From: an uncultured Prosthecobacter sp.
GTDB taxonomy: Bacteria > Verrucomicrobiota > Verrucomicrobiia > Verrucomicrobiales > Verrucomicrobiaceae
Direction of reading: 5' to 3'
DNA length: 8,151 nucleotides
Assembly: GCA_937941745.1 (NCBI GenBank)
Contig: CALDGV010000376.1
Location: forward strand, 1 to 8,151
A program made the translations under genes and the position numbers. Below, one piece after another: positions 7,349 through 8,151 of this stretch. Within the stretch, counting starts at the first letter, position 1, and each line of letters starts with the position of its first letter. The notes under the pieces were generated by a model. It ran no database searches. It was not told where the DNA came from and worked only from the letters and a program-made list of their open reading frames with translations.

Positions 7349-7585
7349 ATGAAAGCGCTCGTTCCCTCCCTCCTGCTGGCCCTCGTCTGCGTCACCTCCC
7401 TCTTCGCCAAGGGCGGTCCCGCCATCAACGACAAATGCCCCGTGGACGGCAAGGCCGTCCGCATCATCTACCGCATCTTCACCGACAAGGGCAATGTGGC
7501 CTTCTGCTGCGTGGACTGCATGGACACCTACGAGAAGAATCCCTCCCGCTACACCGTGACCCCCAAGTCACCCGACGGCAAATAA
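7349..7585 (+). CDS. Small exported Cys-rich protein, YHS/TRASH-like metal-binding candidate
   Basis: The product has 78 residues. Residues 1-20 form a clear Sec signal peptide (Lys2, hydrophobic core, cleavage after SLFA), leaving a mature protein of about 58 residues. The mature part has four cysteines: Cys30 in KCPVDGK, and Cys53, Cys54 and Cys57 in FCCVDCMDTYEKNPSRY. This C-P-x-x-G-K ... F-C-C-x-x-C ... P-x-x-Y pattern resembles the YHS and TRASH-type small metal-binding domains. A role in periplasmic binding or handling of a heavy metal such as copper is inferred, not shown. Cys14 lies inside the signal peptide, and there is no lipobox at the cleavage site. The gene begins 60 bases after the ssb terminator, so it should have its own promoter, which I could not locate. 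No Shine-Dalgarno precedes the ATG. A GNAT gene follows after 21 bases. Confidence 0.8.
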   Translation: MKALVPSLLLALVCVTSLFAKGGPAINDKCPVDGKAVRIIYRIFTDKGNVAFCCVDCMDTYEKNPSRYTVTPKSPDGK

Positions 7586-7606
7586 CCGGACCACGATGCG
7601 GTGGAG

Positions 7607-8128
7607 ATGGCGTATCCCACGTTCACGTGCCAATTCTGGCGCGTGACACCTGACATCTCCACCCGCCCCGCAACTGAGGCCGACGTGCCGGTTCTGCTGC
7701 AGCTCATCCGTGAGCTCGCCGAGTATGAAAAGCTCACCCACGAGGTGGTCGCCACGGAGGAAAGCCTCCGCCAGACTTTGTTTGGGCCTGCCCGCTCCGC
7801 TGAAGCGCTGCTCGGCTGCGTGCAGGGCCGGCCTGTGGGCATGGCCATCTTCTTCCACAACTACTCCACCTTTCTCGCCCGGCCCGGCCTCTATCTCGAG
7901 GATCTCTATGTCCAGCCGGCCCATCGAGGCTGCGGAGTGGGAAAGCGGCTAATCACCTCGGTGGCCCGCATCGCAGTGGAGCGCGGCTGCGGCCGTTATG
8001 AATGGACCGTGCTCGACTGGAACCAGCCCGCAATTGAGTTCTACCAAAGCCTCGGTGCCGAGATGAAGAGTGACTGGAGGATCATGCGCGTGACCGGGCA
8101 GGCACTGCAAAAAATGGCGGAGATGTGA
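7607..8128 (+). CDS. GNAT family N-acetyltransferase (diamine acetyltransferase-like)
   Basis: This cytoplasmic enzyme of about 173 residues would transfer the acetyl group of acetyl-CoA to an amine. Numbered from ATG 7607, the GNAT fold begins near ISTRPATEADVPVL (17-30). It continues with YLEDLYVQP (96-104) and the acetyl-CoA pyrophosphate-binding motif RGCGVGKRL (107-115). WTVLDWNQPAIEFYQSLGA (133-151) follows, where Tyr146 is at the usual general-acid position. These segments resemble spermidine/spermine acetyltransferase-like bacterial proteins, but the substrate cannot be assigned. The start is uncertain: GTG 7601, ATG 7607 and GTG 7643 are all in frame, and the last would begin just before the conserved fold (VTPDISTRP). 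None has a clear Shine-Dalgarno. It lies 21 bases after the Cys-rich gene and is probably co-transcribed with it. The remaining bases to the window end (8129-8151) show no feature. Confidence 0.92.
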   Translation: MAYPTFTCQFWRVTPDISTRPATEADVPVLLQLIRELAEYEKLTHEVVATEESLRQTLFGPARSAEALLGCVQGRPVGMAIFFHNYSTFLARPGLYLEDLYVQPAHRGCGVGKRLITSVARIAVERGCGRYEWTVLDWNQPAIEFYQSLGAEMKSDWRIMRVTGQALQKMAEM

Positions 8129-8151
8129 CCCTGCCTGCCATGCCGGGGCGA

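Noticed and set aside
7601..7606. GTG 7601 as the start of the acetyltransferase.
   Set aside because: ATG 7607 lies two codons later and is the more usual initiator. Neither has a Shine-Dalgarno, and GTG 7643 also remains possible.
1..8151. Search for mobile elements, phage genes, CRISPR arrays, tRNA or rRNA genes, and defence systems.
   Set aside because: I saw no transposase or integrase motifs, no regularly spaced repeats, no RNA gene signatures, and no gap longer than about 165 bases that could hide one.

Overview
The window is high-G+C bacterial DNA with every supportable gene on the + strand. It most resembles a verrucomicrobial chromosome (Prosthecobacter/Verrucomicrobium-like). The best taxonomic clues are a DUF1501 protein with a twin-arginine signal next to a very large secreted fusion of SGNH-like domain, beta-propeller, HEAT-like helices and cytochrome c. 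That architecture is characteristic of the Planctomycetes-Verrucomicrobia-Chlamydiae (PVC) group. The assignment rests on remembered family architecture; no search was run.

Positions 1-1685 hold a short acyl-CoA module. It is the C-terminal third of a CoA-transferase, with its catalytic-type Glu visible, and a complete thiolase that starts on an ATGA overlap with the transferase stop codon. Together they would move CoA between acids and cleave or form acetoacetyl-type 3-ketoacyl-CoA.

Positions 1737-6465 hold two exported proteins: the DUF1501 protein (probable Tat export) and the 1064-residue multidomain cytochrome (Sec export). They lie 103 bases apart on the same strand and probably work together outside the cytoplasm. 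The SGNH-like domain of the cytochrome protein appears to have lost its nucleophile and its catalytic His.

Positions 6466-8151 are housekeeping and small genes. A hairpin follows the cytochrome gene. Then come ssb, with a good Shine-Dalgarno and a canonical DDIPF tail, and a strong intrinsic terminator with a GAAA loop. After that come a small exported Cys-rich protein with a YHS/TRASH-like Cys pattern and, 21 bases later, a GNAT N-acetyltransferase.

No tRNA, rRNA, CRISPR array, insertion sequence or phage gene was seen, and no gap without a gene exceeds 300 bases. The many long minus-strand open frames, one of 956 codons, look like shadows of GC-rich codon use. I found no convincing wholly new system. 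The most notable item is the pseudo-SGNH/cytochrome fusion and its pairing with DUF1501.
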